Shown here one piece after another: positions 63,086-64,000 of a stretch of DNA of 64,000 nt. Under the pieces are notes generated by a model. It did not search any database. It saw nothing but the letters and a program-made list of their open reading frames with translations, and was not told where the DNA came from. Position numbers and translations under genes: made by a program. This DNA is from Tepidisphaeraceae bacterium (lineage in GTDB: Bacteria; Planctomycetota; Phycisphaerae; Tepidisphaerales; Tepidisphaeraceae): assembly GCA_035998445.1 (NCBI GenBank), contig DASYHQ010000052.1, positions 62,001-126,000 on the forward strand, in the 5' to 3' direction. The first letter of the stretch is position 1; every line of letters begins with the position of its first letter.

Positions 63086-64000
63086 TTACAGCAAGACTTC
63101 ACCCGTGCGCGCGTCCAGCACGCGCGTGGAAACGCCTTCGCCCATTTCCAGGTTAAACGTTTTCCCGCCGCGCAGCGTGACCTGGCGCGTCCCGCCGTTC
63201 GCTGAGACAATGACCAGCAGGCCGCCGCCCGCATACACGACGTCGTCACCGTCGGTATAGCGGTGTGCAGGCGTTTGACGCATTAGCTCCTTGCCCAGGT
63301 TCGGGTCATAAGACGGCAATCCAACGTAAACCGCGGTATGAGTTTCAAAGCGTTTGCGCGCGACGGCCGTGAGGGAGGTGCTCTCGTAGTGTGCCCACGC
63401 CTCGGCGGCCTCATCAGTGACGGCGAAGAGCGGGGTGACGGTTTCAGCCGAAACGCCCCATTTCAAACCGACGTTCCACGGCGCGTTTGAGACGATCTGT
63501 GCTCCACCTTCGATCGCGATTCTGTCCAACTTCAGCTGTGTCGCGTCGCGCATCAGTGAAGTGTCATTGCGCGTGCCATCGGTGTAAGCGGGGGCGTAGT
63601 TCCACAGTAGATGCCGTCCGTGTTGGGCCACGTGATCGCGGACAAACCGCCGCTGCTGCTCGGTCATCTTCCACGTGTTCATGAAGGCGACGACCTTGTA
63701 GCGGCTTAGGTCCACGCGTTCCAGATCTGCCAGACGTACTTGGTCAAAGACGACACCAGCGCGGTAGAAGCCGAGCGTCATCCAGTTGACGAGCGGAACG
63801 CCGATCGGATCGCTCGAGCCGACGCTACCGATATAGTAGTAGCTTTCCGTATCGAACACGCACAGTACGTCGGCATCGGATTCATATGATTGCGCATAGC
63901 GCTCTTGCAGCAATGCGCGCACGCGACCGATGTCTTCCTGTATCGCCAGGGTGTCCCACCAGCCACGATTGCCGTGGTCGGTGGCGTTCTTGCCGATTCC
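63086..64000 (-). CDS. C-terminal part of a large protein cut by the right edge
   Basis: About 305 residues are visible and the frame stays open to the edge. The segment contains an alpha/beta domain (YKVVAFMNTWKMTEQQRRFV, then HLLWNYAPAYTDG) and a beta-sandwich end (GGLLVIVSANGGTRQVTLRG). This matches the trimerisation and C-terminal domains of GH42-like beta-galactosidases and related proteins, but the catalytic barrel is outside the window, so it stays tentative. The position next to other glycosidases agrees. Confidence 0.7.
   Translation of the reverse strand, partial: GIGKNATDHGNRGWWDTLAIQEDIGRVRALLQERYAQSYESDADVLCVFDTESYYYIGSVGSSDPIGVPLVNWMTLGFYRAGVVFDQVRLADLERVDLSRYKVVAFMNTWKMTEQQRRFVRDHVAQHGRHLLWNYAPAYTDGTRNDTSLMRDATQLKLDRIAIEGGAQIVSNAPWNVGLKWGVSAETVTPLFAVTDEAAEAWAHYESTSLTAVARKRFETHTAVYVGLPSYDPNLGKELMRQTPAHRYTDGDDVVYAGGGLLVIVSANGGTRQVTLRGGKTFNLEMGEGVSTRVLDARTGEVLL

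Overview
The window is a GC-rich (roughly 60-65%) bacterial chromosome segment. The gene content points to the Planctomycetota, probably the Phycisphaerae/Tepidisphaerales side. The clues are a PEP-CTERM protein, prepilin-type proteins with an H-X9-DG tail, XylR-type LacI/AraC hybrid regulators, many secreted glycoside hydrolases, and dense families of short inverted-repeat elements between housekeeping genes. This placement is inferred from gene families, not from a phylogenetic marker.

Region 1 (1-14252) looks like a defence island. A partial adenine-N6 DNA methyltransferase and a MerR-HicB fusion regulator are read leftward. A three-gene, overlapping, very large operon is read rightward: a NERD/pseudokinase/kinase/P-loop ATPase fusion, an unrecognised 604-residue protein, and a 1680-residue protein with a PD-(D/E)xK-like motif and a HerA/FtsK-type ATPase. 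A 3' half of a tRNA gene lies just beyond it (14211-14252), as expected if the island entered at a tRNA.

Region 2 (14475-37555) is mostly housekeeping: a GT39-like membrane glycosyltransferase, an Nfu-type scaffold, an ANTAR regulator, rpmI-rplT, rsmE, a Trm112-like protein, hisD, hisC, hisB, dapA, pheT without its tRNA-binding domain, and a GH30-like enzyme. Small membrane, lipoprotein and coiled-coil genes lie between them. Several inverted-repeat (MITE-like or REP-like) element families fill the gaps.

Region 3 (38151-46481) is the most striking part. Twenty-six tRNA genes with anticodons for all twenty amino acids are packed into 2.8 kb. They are followed by a 76-residue ubiquitin-like protein gene, four tandem Y RNA genes, and an operon encoding a Ro60-type TROVE/vWA protein, two unknown proteins, a JAB/JAMM peptidase and a ThiF/E1-like activating enzyme. 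The Y RNAs are tRNA-like modules circularly permuted so that the acceptor stem is closed by a loop and the ends form a long Ro-binding-type stem; compensatory base changes support this fold. The neighbourhood suggests an RNP that handles or mimics tRNA, coupled to a ubiquitin-like conjugation pathway.

Region 4 (46761-64000) is a carbohydrate-use region: a PhyH-family dioxygenase, an AraC regulator, GH95-like, GH2-like and GH4 enzymes, an SGNH hydrolase, a XylR-type regulator, a PEP-CTERM protein, prepilin-like proteins (one a remnant), and a gene cut by the right edge.
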